Origin: Caldilineaceae bacterium
Lineage (GTDB): Bacteria > Chloroflexota > Anaerolineae > Caldilineales > Caldilineaceae
Assembly (NCBI GenBank): GCA_026708085.1
Contig: JAPOVP010000056.1
Span: 62,001-126,000 of the forward strand
DNA: 64,000 nucleotides
Reading direction: 5' to 3'
Shown here: in pieces, positions 40,991-49,309 of the stretch
Layout: every line of letters starts with the position of its first letter
Numbering within the stretch: position 1 is the first letter of the stretch
Program-made: the position numbers and the translations under genes
Notes under the pieces: generated by a model
Database searches by the model: none
Seen by the model: the letters and a program-made list of their open reading frames with translations, nothing else
Told to the model about the DNA's origin: nothing

Positions 40991-42055
40991 TCAGTTCCGC
41001 CCAATCCCTCCCTCCCAGGCTGGGGACCCGTCTACTGCAGGATGATCTGTCAAACGGACGAGGCCCGTCCCGTCAATGTTGACCATATACAGATCCGTAT
41101 TCCCCTCACGAGTTGAGACAAACACAATCCGGCTTCCGTCCGGCGACCAGGTAAAGCCAGCTGTTTCCGAAGGATCGTCGACAAGAAGGGTCGCGTCGGT
41201 GCCGTCGGCGTTCATTATGTATAACCCTTTGGCCCCGTCCCGCTCCGAGTGAAACAGAATCTGCCGCCCGTCCGGCGACCAGCTTGAACCAATATCCACT
41301 CCAGGATTGTCGGTAAGACGGGTAACGTTCGTGCCATCACTGTTTATCGAGTAGACTTCGGGCTGGCCGTCACGATTCGAGCTAAACGCAATCCGGTGGC
41401 CCATGGGAGACCAGAACGGACAACAGTCAGTTGCGGGATGGTGCGTCAGGCGGTTGAGGCCCGACCCGTCAACGTTGATCACGTAGATGTCATCCCCGCT
41501 GCGATTCGAGTAAAACGCTATCTGACCTGCGTCCGGAGACCAGGCCGGAGCTACATCCACCTTCGGATGGTCAGTAAGACGGGTAATCCCCGTACCATCG
41601 ACGTTCACTACGTATATATCCGGATATCCCCCAAGCTGATCGTAAAACGCAATCCGCTTCCCGTCCGGGGACCAGGAGAAGGCACCGCTTCCAGAGGCAT
41701 CGCATAGCAGACGGAAAACGTTCGAACCATCGGCGTTCATTACGTACAACTCTGTACGATCGTAACGTTCAGAGAGAAACATGATCCGGCTGCCGTCGGG
41801 CGACCAGTCGGGGCTATAGTCGTCTGCGGAATCGTGGGTGAGGCGCACGACGTTTGAACCGTCGGAGTCCATGACGTAGATGTCTTTGTTTCCTTCACGG
41901 TCGGAGACGAACGCGATTTTCTCACAACAGCTGGGCTCGCGCTCTACCCCTGGACCCAGCATCTCCGGTTCCGCGACAATAGGATTGCAGGCGGTCAGAA
42001 ACAGGGCGGCAACCGTGACGACCGCCCAGGACAGAGTAAACTGCTTGCTGGTCAC
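40991..42055 (-). CDS. TolB-like PD40 beta-propeller lipoprotein
   Basis: The product (354 residues) has a lipobox LFLTAC and seven PD40 repeats, each like RIAFxSxRDGxxxIYVxNxDG followed by TRLTDHP and a WSPDGS turn; seven blades would close one propeller. Proteins of this kind sit at the outer face of the membrane and bind other proteins or glycans. I place the start at the GTG at 42055, because AAAGGAG stands 6 nt before it; upstream ATG codons (42085, 42133) lack such a site and would put extra charged residues before the signal peptide. Confidence 0.82.
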   Translation of the reverse strand: MTSKQFTLSWAVVTVAALFLTACNPIVAEPEMLGPGVEREPSCCEKIAFVSDREGNKDIYVMDSDGSNVVRLTHDSADDYSPDWSPDGSRIMFLSERYDRTELYVMNADGSNVFRLLCDASGSGAFSWSPDGKRIAFYDQLGGYPDIYVVNVDGTGITRLTDHPKVDVAPAWSPDAGQIAFYSNRSGDDIYVINVDGSGLNRLTHHPATDCCPFWSPMGHRIAFSSNRDGQPEVYSINSDGTNVTRLTDNPGVDIGSSWSPDGRQILFHSERDGAKGLYIMNADGTDATLLVDDPSETAGFTWSPDGSRIVFVSTREGNTDLYMVNIDGTGLVRLTDHPAVDGSPAWEGGIGRN

Positions 42056-42203
42056 GAATGACTCCTTTCGTACCCTGACGCTCATAACGTGCCAACCCTC
42101 AAGGGGATGCCCACGAGTTCGGCGAGCGCTCATTCCGGTCCCTCAAGTCCTAAAGACTCTTGCAGCTGTTCGCGATCCGTTTCTGAACTGCCTCTCTGTT
42201 CAT

Positions 42204-42268
42204 TGCATGAACGGTCGGTCAACGACGATGGTTCCAATCCGGTCACAATTACGCTTGTCATGCTGGAA
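42204..42268. repeat. inverted-repeat arm flanking the two-component/lipoprotein segment
   Basis: About 65 bp (TGCATGAACGGTCGGTCAAC ... CCAATCCGGTCACAAT) are similar to the reverse complement of 48365-48432. The arm ends exactly at the family B remnant at 42269. Confidence 0.55.
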
Positions 42269-42388
42269 TGACCTGCCCCCGATGCTTGTACCACCCGTTA
42301 TGTTCGTCCGGCAAGCAGCGAAACAGGGTCGGCAGGCAAGAGTGCCTCAGGCGCCGGCGGCCGGTAGCCCAGCGAGCTGTGCGGTCTT
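42269..42388 (-). mobile_element. right-end remnant of IS family B
   Basis: TGACCTGCCCCCGATGCTTG starts the fragment; the minus strand then encodes the OrfB tail (RPHSSLGYRPPAPEALLPAD). The remnant is cut after about 120 bp. Confidence 0.78.
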
Positions 42389-42999
42389 AAGTCTGCTGCC
42401 CGAATTTGTCTCAAATTGAGATATTTCCGCGACATCTCGCCTTTATTATTGACAGTGTAAGAGAGAGTTCCCCCGATAAACCTGAACGAATCGAGGCGGG
42501 AAAGTGTCACGCAAGAATATCAAGATAGGGAAGTGTAATTCCGTTCGTGATACTTGTATCGATCCGCGAAGTCACGCGAAGTCACGCGAAGGGTCGCGAA
42601 GCGCACCAAAGATGTATCGGATTTCCTTTCGATGACTGCGGGACCCTGCGCGGATATTCAGTCTGCTCCCGCAAATCACTTTTCTGACAAATGTCAACGA
42701 GCCCTCGCAACTCAGACGGCCTCAGAGAGGGCCGGGGACGACCATGGGAGCAGCGCTTTCTGCCGCAGACCGACAGTTTGAAGGTTGGACGCCTCATGCA
42801 ATGGCGGGAGCAAGCGAAGACTGCGGTGTAGACTGAGGCTCAGGCGGCGCATGAATGCAACTTCAAGATACTCTGTAATGTCCTTCGACTTCGAGGCGAG
42901 CAGACGCGGTTCTGTCAGATGGACAAATAGATGGCTAGAATCGGACGCAGCGCTCTGCAAGGGAATCTTGTCTGCATGGGTTCATTGTGAGGATGAACA
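42389..42999. other. gap with short direct repeats upstream of the two-component genes
   Basis: The 10-bp unit CGCGAAGTCA is repeated about 2.5 times at 42565-42602 and then degenerates to CGCGAAGGGT. No gene is convincing. The regulatory region of the response regulator should lie in the last 150 bp, but I see no clear promoter there. Confidence 0.45.
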
Positions 43000-43677
43000 G
43001 TGAGTCACCTGATCCTGATTGTTGAAGATGACACAACCATCGCGAACTGGTTGAGGGTATTCCTGGAGGAAGAGGGATTTGCGGTCGAAGTCGCCCATGA
43101 GGGCAGGACGGGTCTCAACCTTGCACGCAGTCTTGGCCCCGACCTGATTGTGCTTGATCTGATGCTCCCTCTCCTCGACGGCATGGAACTCTGTCGTATT
43201 CTGCGCCGCGAATCGGATGTCCCGATCATCATGCTCACAGCCAGGGCAGGCCTGGCAGACCGTACCCGCGGCCTGGACACCGGCGCCGACGACTATGTCG
43301 TCAAACCCTTCGATCCAGAGGAGGTTGTCGCACGCGCCAAGGCGGTGTTGCGCCGCGTGCAGGACAAGGTTCAGCAGCGGTTGAGTCGCGGTCGCATCAC
43401 GATTGACGAAACGACACGCCGCGTCACGGTTGACGAAAAGCCGGTCAATCTCAGCCGGACACTGTATCTCCTGCTGGCTGCATTCATGCGTCATCCGAAC
43501 CAGGTGCTGACGCGGGACCAACTGATCGTGCTCGCCTTCGATGACGATTTCGATGCGTATGACCGGGCCATTGACAACCACATTTTCCGTCTGCGCAAGG
43601 AGATTGCCGCAGATGGGTTCCAGCCAATACAGACCGTCTATGGATCCGGCTATCGATTTGTAGCGAAGGATGAATGA
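43000..43677 (+). CDS. OmpR/PhoB-family response regulator
   Basis: The 225-residue protein has a receiver domain (residues 1-120) with the acidic pair ED near residue 9-10, the phospho-acceptor D53 in LIVLDLMLP, the conserved MLTAR and DDYVVKPF (Lys), and a winged-helix DNA-binding domain (~130-225: LYLLLAAFMRHPNQVLTRDQ, then IDNHIFRLRKEI and GSGYRF). It starts with GTG behind TGAGGA and overlaps the sensor kinase start by 4 nt, so both form one operon. Its targets probably include the downstream lipoproteins, by position only. Confidence 0.93.
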   Translation: MSHLILIVEDDTTIANWLRVFLEEEGFAVEVAHEGRTGLNLARSLGPDLIVLDLMLPLLDGMELCRILRRESDVPIIMLTARAGLADRTRGLDTGADDYVVKPFDPEEVVARAKAVLRRVQDKVQQRLSRGRITIDETTRRVTVDEKPVNLSRTLYLLLAAFMRHPNQVLTRDQLIVLAFDDDFDAYDRAIDNHIFRLRKEIAADGFQPIQTVYGSGYRFVAKDE

Positions 43678-45149
43678 TGTCGTTGTACTGGCGTTTTCTG
43701 GGGGCGTTTGTCCTGCTGATTCTGTTTGCCGTCTCGCTCAGCGTCGGCATCGGATACTATGCGACGCTGGACCAGTTGGACACATTTGGCGGCGAGCTCA
43801 GCGGCAAAGTGGCCAATCTCGTCGCCCGGAAGTTGGGCCAGTCCTACGCGTACTCCGACGGCTGGGAGACGCTGGTCGTCACGGTGTCCGATGGAGGCGC
43901 GGGGTTTCCAGACAGTCCAAGCCGGGAAGAAGTGCAACTCATCGAAGGCATTGTGCAAGAGACGGTGCAAAGGGAGGTGCGAGGGGAGCACTATGTGCTG
44001 TTCCACAAGAGGACCGGCGAAGATAAAGTCCGTGTATTCCTCGACGTCGGCGACGGCTATGAGCTGTACGACGACCTCTCCGACCTGTTTCAGGACCAGG
44101 CGGCGCCCAAACTGAATGCACTCAGCACTGGCGAGCAGGTTGTCAATGTATCCGGTGACAGTGCTCGCCGGGCGGTGGGGTACGCCATTCTGGACTTCTA
44201 TCAGGAGTTCGGCGCAACCGAATCGCGCAACTTTGTCCAGGGCCTGCTTTACACCACGGTCGTAGGCGGACTGTTGACCGTCGCTATTGCCCTCCTGCTG
44301 GCGGCCTGGCTCTCCAAACGCATCTCCACCCCCGTTACCGCCCTGACCCAGGCCTTCCGGACGGTTGCTCAACGCGGGGATACCGCTTTGCTGCCGGTTA
44401 CTTCTTCCGACGAGCTGGGGCAGATGAGCAGCGCTTTCAACAAGATGACGACCGCCCTGCAGACGCAACGCGAACTGCGGAACCGCCTGCTCAACGATGT
44501 TTCCCACGAGCTGGGCACGCCCCTGAGCATCATCCGTCTCGAGGTCCACGCGCTGCGCAAGGGCCTGCAATCCCCGTCACAGGCCGCCGACCGGATTGTT
44601 CAGGAGGTTAATATGCTGGGCAGCCTCGTGCGCGATCTGGGCTGGCTGGCCGAAACCGAATCGGGCGAGTTGCAGCTCACCGTTGAATCCTGCTCCGTCG
44701 ATCAGCTTCTCACCGCTGAACTGGCGCGCTGGCAGCAACAGGCAGAGATGGACCGGATCACGCTCTCGCTGCAGCTTCCTCCCGACCCGCCGGATTTCAA
44801 TCTGGACCCGATGCGCATGAGTCAGGCGCTCGGCAACGTGATAGACAACGCCCTCCGCCATACGCAGGCCGGTGGACAGGTTGAGGTTGCCGCAGCTATC
44901 GAAGCGGGGCGGCAACTCACGATTTCCGTGACCGACGACGGCGCGGGGATCAGCTCCGCCGATCTGCCCCACGTAATGGACCGTTTCTACCGTGCCGACC
45001 GGTCTCGCAGCCGCCATACAGGGGGCGCAGGCCTGGGGCTGGCCATTACGCGCGCAGTTGTCGAAGCACACGGTGGCACAGTTTCCGTTTCCAGCGACGG
45101 CCTTGGCCGCGGCACAATCGTGCGCATCGATCTCCCGCTGCAGGAGTAA
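43674..45149 (+). CDS. sensor histidine kinase with HAMP domain
   Basis: The 491-residue kinase pairs with the regulator upstream. A first membrane span (FVLLILFAVSLSVGIGYY, ~9-27) and a second (LLYTTVVGGLLTVAIALLLA, ~190-210) enclose an extracytoplasmic sensor region of ~160 residues. Then follow HAMP (SKRISTPVTALTQAF), HisKA with H278 in DVSHELGTPLS, and the ATPase domain with N box NVIDNALRH, G1 DDGAGI and G2 GAGLGLAI. It is complete. The ligand is unknown; proximity of envelope lipoproteins suggests envelope sensing. A weaker ATG three bases downstream is possible. Confidence 0.93.
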   Translation: MMSLYWRFLGAFVLLILFAVSLSVGIGYYATLDQLDTFGGELSGKVANLVARKLGQSYAYSDGWETLVVTVSDGGAGFPDSPSREEVQLIEGIVQETVQREVRGEHYVLFHKRTGEDKVRVFLDVGDGYELYDDLSDLFQDQAAPKLNALSTGEQVVNVSGDSARRAVGYAILDFYQEFGATESRNFVQGLLYTTVVGGLLTVAIALLLAAWLSKRISTPVTALTQAFRTVAQRGDTALLPVTSSDELGQMSSAFNKMTTALQTQRELRNRLLNDVSHELGTPLSIIRLEVHALRKGLQSPSQAADRIVQEVNMLGSLVRDLGWLAETESGELQLTVESCSVDQLLTAELARWQQQAEMDRITLSLQLPPDPPDFNLDPMRMSQALGNVIDNALRHTQAGGQVEVAAAIEAGRQLTISVTDDGAGISSADLPHVMDRFYRADRSRSRHTGGAGLGLAITRAVVEAHGGTVSVSSDGLGRGTIVRIDLPLQE

Positions 45150-45160
45150 GGAGGCAAACC

Positions 45161-45922
45161 ATGTTCAAAGGAATTCTGCTCGTCGGACTCGTTCTTCTTG
45201 CCGCGGCCTGCACAACTACACCGGCTGAACTTTTCGTTGTGCCAGAAACGGAACATGAGTCAAAACCAGTGACTGCGTCGGGACCGAAGCAAGGGTCAAC
45301 ACCGGTGACCGTGTCCGGAGCGGGGCGGGGGACGGCAGCGCTGACCGTGTCCGAAGAGCCGGCTGACTGTCCCGGCGGCTATCTCAGGATGCTGCCCGGG
45401 CAGAGTGCATTCGACCCCGTTGCAGAGGACATACCGGCCTATATAGACATCGTCGGCGCGGCGTCCAGCATCGATGGTGAAATCCTGACAGCAGTCTTCT
45501 CTCTGAGGGAGATCCCCGAAGAGATGGAGTTCAACCGGGAAGGCGTCAAGGACCTTCATTCCGAGTATATGTGGACGGTTGAAATCTTCGTGGAGAGCAG
45601 CGAGGCGTCCGAGTTTGAACAGATCGAGTACATGCTGGGCGCGGTTTACTCCGCCAGAAGGGTCCTGGCCGACACGCCTGCGGCAACGCGTCCTTTCCAG
45701 GAGGCTGTGCGAAGTACCTTGTGGAAGGCCAAGCATGATCATGAACAAGATGTGACTTTTTTGATAAACGTACCCGTTCATGTTCGCATGCTCGTCTCTC
45801 ACGAAGAGGACACGCTCACGCTTATCGGCGAGGTTCCGGGCATCACATCCCAGTCGACCCTCCTGTTTTCGACCTATGACATTCTGCTCGGTCAAGACGG
45901 CGTCTCTTGCCGTCCCGGTTGA
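45161..45922 (+). CDS. lipoprotein with one DVDND-type repeat module
   Basis: The 253-residue protein follows the kinase by 11 bp with AAGGAGG before its ATG, so it belongs to the same operon. The lipobox is LLAAAC; a Thr/Ser/Gly-rich linker (TVSGAGRGTAALTVSEEP) leads to a single module (~85-250: IPAYIDIVGAASSIDGEILT, VFSLREIPEEMEFNREG, and the closing EDTLTLIGEVPGITSQS). The same module occurs four times in the next gene. The calcium-type DVDND segment of the other copies is replaced here by FVESSEASE, so this copy has lost the acidic loop. Confidence 0.78.
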   Translation: MFKGILLVGLVLLAAACTTTPAELFVVPETEHESKPVTASGPKQGSTPVTVSGAGRGTAALTVSEEPADCPGGYLRMLPGQSAFDPVAEDIPAYIDIVGAASSIDGEILTAVFSLREIPEEMEFNREGVKDLHSEYMWTVEIFVESSEASEFEQIEYMLGAVYSARRVLADTPAATRPFQEAVRSTLWKAKHDHEQDVTFLINVPVHVRMLVSHEEDTLTLIGEVPGITSQSTLLFSTYDILLGQDGVSCRPG

Positions 45923-46018
45923 TTCGGCCCGCCCGGCTCACGTCCATGGGTCAGACAGGGCGGCCGTGTTCGACGAAGCCCGGATACCGCACATTTCATT
46001 TCCCAGGGAGAGTTCATC

Positions 46019-48358
46019 ATGTTTAGGAACCTTGTGGTCGTCGGACTCGCACTTCTCACCGCCGCCTGCGTACCCATACCGCCAGAGCCGCCGGCTGCAT
46101 CGGAACTGTCGCGTTCGGTGGACGGCTCCGCAGCTATTTCAGAGCAGGATGAAGTCAAAGATATCGCACACGACCTGGTTGCGCACATCGATATTCGCGG
46201 CGTCACGACAGCGCTGGACGGGGAGACCTTGACCGTCACCTTTCAACTCAGGGATCTGCCGGAGACGCTGACCTTCAACAGAACGGGCGTGCCCAAGCAT
46301 GCCCTGGAGTACAACTGGGAGGTGTCGATCGACGTGGACAACGACCCGTCAACAGGCAGCGCCGGGTTCGATTACATGCTGTCTGCCGGTTATTTCGTGC
46401 ATCCCCTTGCAAAAAACAGCGATACGGTGGCAGAGATAACCCAGCCGGGCTTCGTCAAAGCCAGCCTTTGGGGGCTGAACCGGCGGGGGTACAGGGTTCC
46501 GGCAGAGGCCGATATCGCGATCGAGGTGTCTGCCGACGACAACACGATAACGCTTTCTGGCAATATTCCCGGGATTACGGAAGAGTCGCGGCTCAAGCTC
46601 CGGGCGTATGATTTCTTTGCCGGCTCCGTAGAGATGAGCGGTCAAGGGCCTTCGATCACGGGCCTGGCCGCCAGCCAGTGCATACCTGACCAGCCCGTTA
46701 TTACGCCCGGTCAGACTGTTCTGGGCGCCGCCGCCGATGTGCCGGCCGCGCACATCGACATTATCGAGATCAACAGCTCCCTTTCCGAGGAACTCCTGAC
46801 CGTCGTGTTTCAGCTCAGAGACGTCCCGGAGACGTTAACGTTCGACAGAACGGGTGTGCCGGAGCATGCCCTGGAGTACATCTGGGAGGTGTCGATCGAC
46901 GTGGACAACGACCGCACAACAGGCTCTTCCGGGTTCGACTACTCTCTGTCCGCCATGCACTGGGTATTCCCCAGAGCCGGCGGCATCAATAAAACCGCAG
47001 CTATAGAGGAGCCTGGGGTTCTGCAAACCTACACCTGGGAACTTGAACAACATGATTCCATGACAATCAAAGAGGGCCGCATCGAAGTATCCGTTGAAGA
47101 CAACACGATCACCCTTTCCGGAAAAATTCCCGGCATCACAGCGGAATCCCGGCTTGCGTTCGGAGCAATCGATTTCCTGGGCGGCACGGAGGAGGTTGGA
47201 TGCTTTCTCTCGCACAATCTGGGCCATGAGCTGTTCAGACAGTGCACGCCGTATGACGCGCCGGTCAGGGTGGGGAATGCCGTAGCCGATGACCTGTCCG
47301 ATGTACCTGCCGCGCATATAGATATCACGGCGGTCGACACCTCCCTTTCAGGGGAGACCCTGACGGCCGTCTTCCATCTCAGAGACGTTCCGGAGGCATT
47401 GACGTTCAACAGGGCAGGCATACCGGATGAAGAGCTTGAGTACGGCTGGAAAGTGTTTGTCGATGCGGACAATGACCCGGAAACCGGTTTTGGGGGGATC
47501 GACTATACTCTTTCCGCCGCGCACAAAGTGTCCTCCTCATCCAGTGGAAGCGGCGCAACGGCGCCCATAGCGGCGGGCAGGAATGTACAGGTCAGCACGC
47601 GAAAAATGACGCCGGGAGAAGGTTTTGTCTTTCTCGAGGATGCCCGCATCGAAGTATCTGCCGAGGACAACACGATCACCCTTTCTGGGGAGATTCCCGG
47701 CATCACGACCGTGTCGCCGCTCGCGTTCGAGGCTTACGACTATTCAGGAGGTACGGAGAAGGTGGGATGTCTGTCCCTTGTGCCTGCTGTCACATATGAA
47801 GGCCAGTGCGATTCTGACGATGCTATGATTGCGCCCGGGCACACTGTGAGCGATGGCATCACCGACACGCTGCCCGCCTATATGGACATCACCGAAGTCA
47901 GCACAACCCTGGATGGCGAGACGCTTGCCGTTGTCTTCCATCTCAGGGATCTTCCGGAAACACTGGAGTTCAACAGAGAGGGCGTCCGGGCAACTATGCT
48001 GGAGTATGCTTGGTCTGTATCAATCGACGTGGACAACGACCGCGAAACAGGCGGATACCTGGGAGATGAATACAGTATGTCCGCCAGCCGCTTCAGGCAT
48101 TCCTCGCTCAGTGACGCGGGTGTTCATCTGCCTATTGAAGCAGCTGTGCAGGCCAACACCTGGAAGATGGACCCGGATGGCCTTGGCGCCGCCTATCTGA
48201 GCAGCGCCAGCATTGAGGTATCGTCTGAAGAGAACACGATTACGCTTGTCGGCGATATACCCGGCATTACGTCAGAGTCGCGGCTTGTATTTGAGGCCTA
48301 TGCTTTTCTGCACGGGCACGAGCAGGTGACTTGCCAGGTTCCTGTTGACAGCAGGTGA
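46019..48358 (+). CDS. lipoprotein with four tandem DVDND-type modules
   Basis: The 779-residue lipoprotein (lipobox LLTAAC) carries four ~180-residue modules starting near residues 50, 240, 430 and 620. Each has AHIDIxxVxTSLxGETLT, VFHLRDxPExLTFNRxGVP, the loop SIDVDNDxxTG and a closing strand pair ending EDNTITLSGEIPGIT. The D-x-D-x-D-x-x-T-G loop looks like a calcium-binding turn; this is an inference. The paralogue at 45161 has one module, so the family has grown by internal duplication. GGGAGAG precedes the ATG. The family is not one I can name. Confidence 0.78.
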   Translation: MFRNLVVVGLALLTAACVPIPPEPPAASELSRSVDGSAAISEQDEVKDIAHDLVAHIDIRGVTTALDGETLTVTFQLRDLPETLTFNRTGVPKHALEYNWEVSIDVDNDPSTGSAGFDYMLSAGYFVHPLAKNSDTVAEITQPGFVKASLWGLNRRGYRVPAEADIAIEVSADDNTITLSGNIPGITEESRLKLRAYDFFAGSVEMSGQGPSITGLAASQCIPDQPVITPGQTVLGAAADVPAAHIDIIEINSSLSEELLTVVFQLRDVPETLTFDRTGVPEHALEYIWEVSIDVDNDRTTGSSGFDYSLSAMHWVFPRAGGINKTAAIEEPGVLQTYTWELEQHDSMTIKEGRIEVSVEDNTITLSGKIPGITAESRLAFGAIDFLGGTEEVGCFLSHNLGHELFRQCTPYDAPVRVGNAVADDLSDVPAAHIDITAVDTSLSGETLTAVFHLRDVPEALTFNRAGIPDEELEYGWKVFVDADNDPETGFGGIDYTLSAAHKVSSSSSGSGATAPIAAGRNVQVSTRKMTPGEGFVFLEDARIEVSAEDNTITLSGEIPGITTVSPLAFEAYDYSGGTEKVGCLSLVPAVTYEGQCDSDDAMIAPGHTVSDGITDTLPAYMDITEVSTTLDGETLAVVFHLRDLPETLEFNREGVRATMLEYAWSVSIDVDNDRETGGYLGDEYSMSASRFRHSSLSDAGVHLPIEAAVQANTWKMDPDGLGAAYLSSASIEVSSEENTITLVGDIPGITSESRLVFEAYAFLHGHEQVTCQVPVDSR

Positions 48359-48364
48359 GAGCGA

Positions 48365-48432
48365 ATTCCGACATAAGCGCCGTTATTGCGACCGGATTGA
48401 AACGGTCAATCTTTGACTGACCGTTCATGCAT
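48365..48432. repeat. second inverted-repeat arm with embedded 8-bp hairpin
   Basis: The sequence is similar to the reverse complement of 42204-42268. Within it AACGGTCA (48401-48408) and TGACCGTT (48418-48425) form a perfect 8-bp stem; without a T-run it is at best a weak terminator for the lipoprotein gene just upstream. Confidence 0.5.
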
Positions 48433-48449
48433 AGGGGAAGAGAGGCATT

Positions 48450-48725
48450 TCAGAAGCGGATCGCGAAGACCAGATCGGCCCGGGCCGGCACGTGTTCGTC
48501 CGGTGCTTTCCCATTGCGTCGCGCGCCTTCCGATCCTGGAAGCCTCTGGTGTCTGGGTTGGCCGATCCTGAGACCCCCGTACTCGCTGCGCCAGCGGTAG
48601 AAGGTCTGCTCGGTCACGCCGATCCGGCGGGCGGCCTCAGCGACTGTGCTGCCCTCGGCTATCGCCACCTCGGCCTCTCTCAGCTTGTTGATGACCTGCT
48701 CCGGCGTATGTCTCCTCCTGGCCAT
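48450..48725 (-). pseudogene. IS family B OrfA, truncated
   Basis: The first ~50 residues are a family B OrfA (ARRRHTPEQVINKLREAEVA ... RRIGVTEQTFYRWRSEYGG). After LRI the sequence diverges and reads into unrelated DNA, so the coiled coil is missing. The protein would not be functional. Confidence 0.78.
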
Positions 48726-48788
48726 ATTGCCCCCTTTCTACTGCCCAATACGAACATACTCCTGGACCGGTTTTTGGGGGGCAGGTCA
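48569..48788 (-). mobile_element. left-end remnant of IS family B
   Basis: The left terminal repeat ends at 48788 (reverse complement TGACCTGCCCCCCAAAAACC), followed inward by the orfA leader and start. The element breaks off at about 48569. Together with the right end at 42269 it flanks the two-component/lipoprotein segment. Confidence 0.78.
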
Positions 48789-49309
48789 CCCGCAAAGCCA
48801 GGCATAAAACATGTCGTACCCTGTGAACATTCAGGGACGCGTGCACCGCAGCTTCAAAATTACGTTTCAAAAAAACCTGGGCTTCCGCCGACGCATGAAT
48901 CGATACCGGGAGAAATGCCAAGTTCTGACCGATTTCTTCAGTGGGGCAAGACGGTCTTACACAGAAGATTCACAGCCCCATGCGCTCACAGGGAGACGAG
49001 ATGGACAGCCACGACAAAGCGCCCGTTGCAAAGCGTGAAACCGGCCGGCAGGGTGGTCGGAGGCTGGAAGGCCTGGAACCCTGTAGAGGCGCTCCCTCTG
49101 GGCGCGCAAATGGTGTAAGATATACGGAGTTGCCTGATTCGCGGCTTGATGCATTTCCGTTGATTCGACCGGCAAGGCTGCTCTCCACGCCTCGCAAAAT
49201 GCAACCGGCTTCGTCTCTTCCAGCTCGCTCTTCGACGAAACTATCCGCAAGATGAGGAGCAGATTGAACAGGAAGTCACGGTGGCCACCTGACCAAGAAG
49301 GAAACAGAC
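48789..49309. other. gap before the LRR lipoprotein gene
   Basis: The best open frame (49000-49255, plus, behind GGGAG) would give 85 residues of low-complexity Arg/Pro/Ser content and is not convincing. No promoter or repeat stands out. Confidence 0.4.

Noticed and set aside
48492-49118. 208-codon open frame on the plus strand across the IS family B remnant
   Set aside because: Its first half is antisense to the OrfA fragment and the rest has no protein-like pattern or initiation site.
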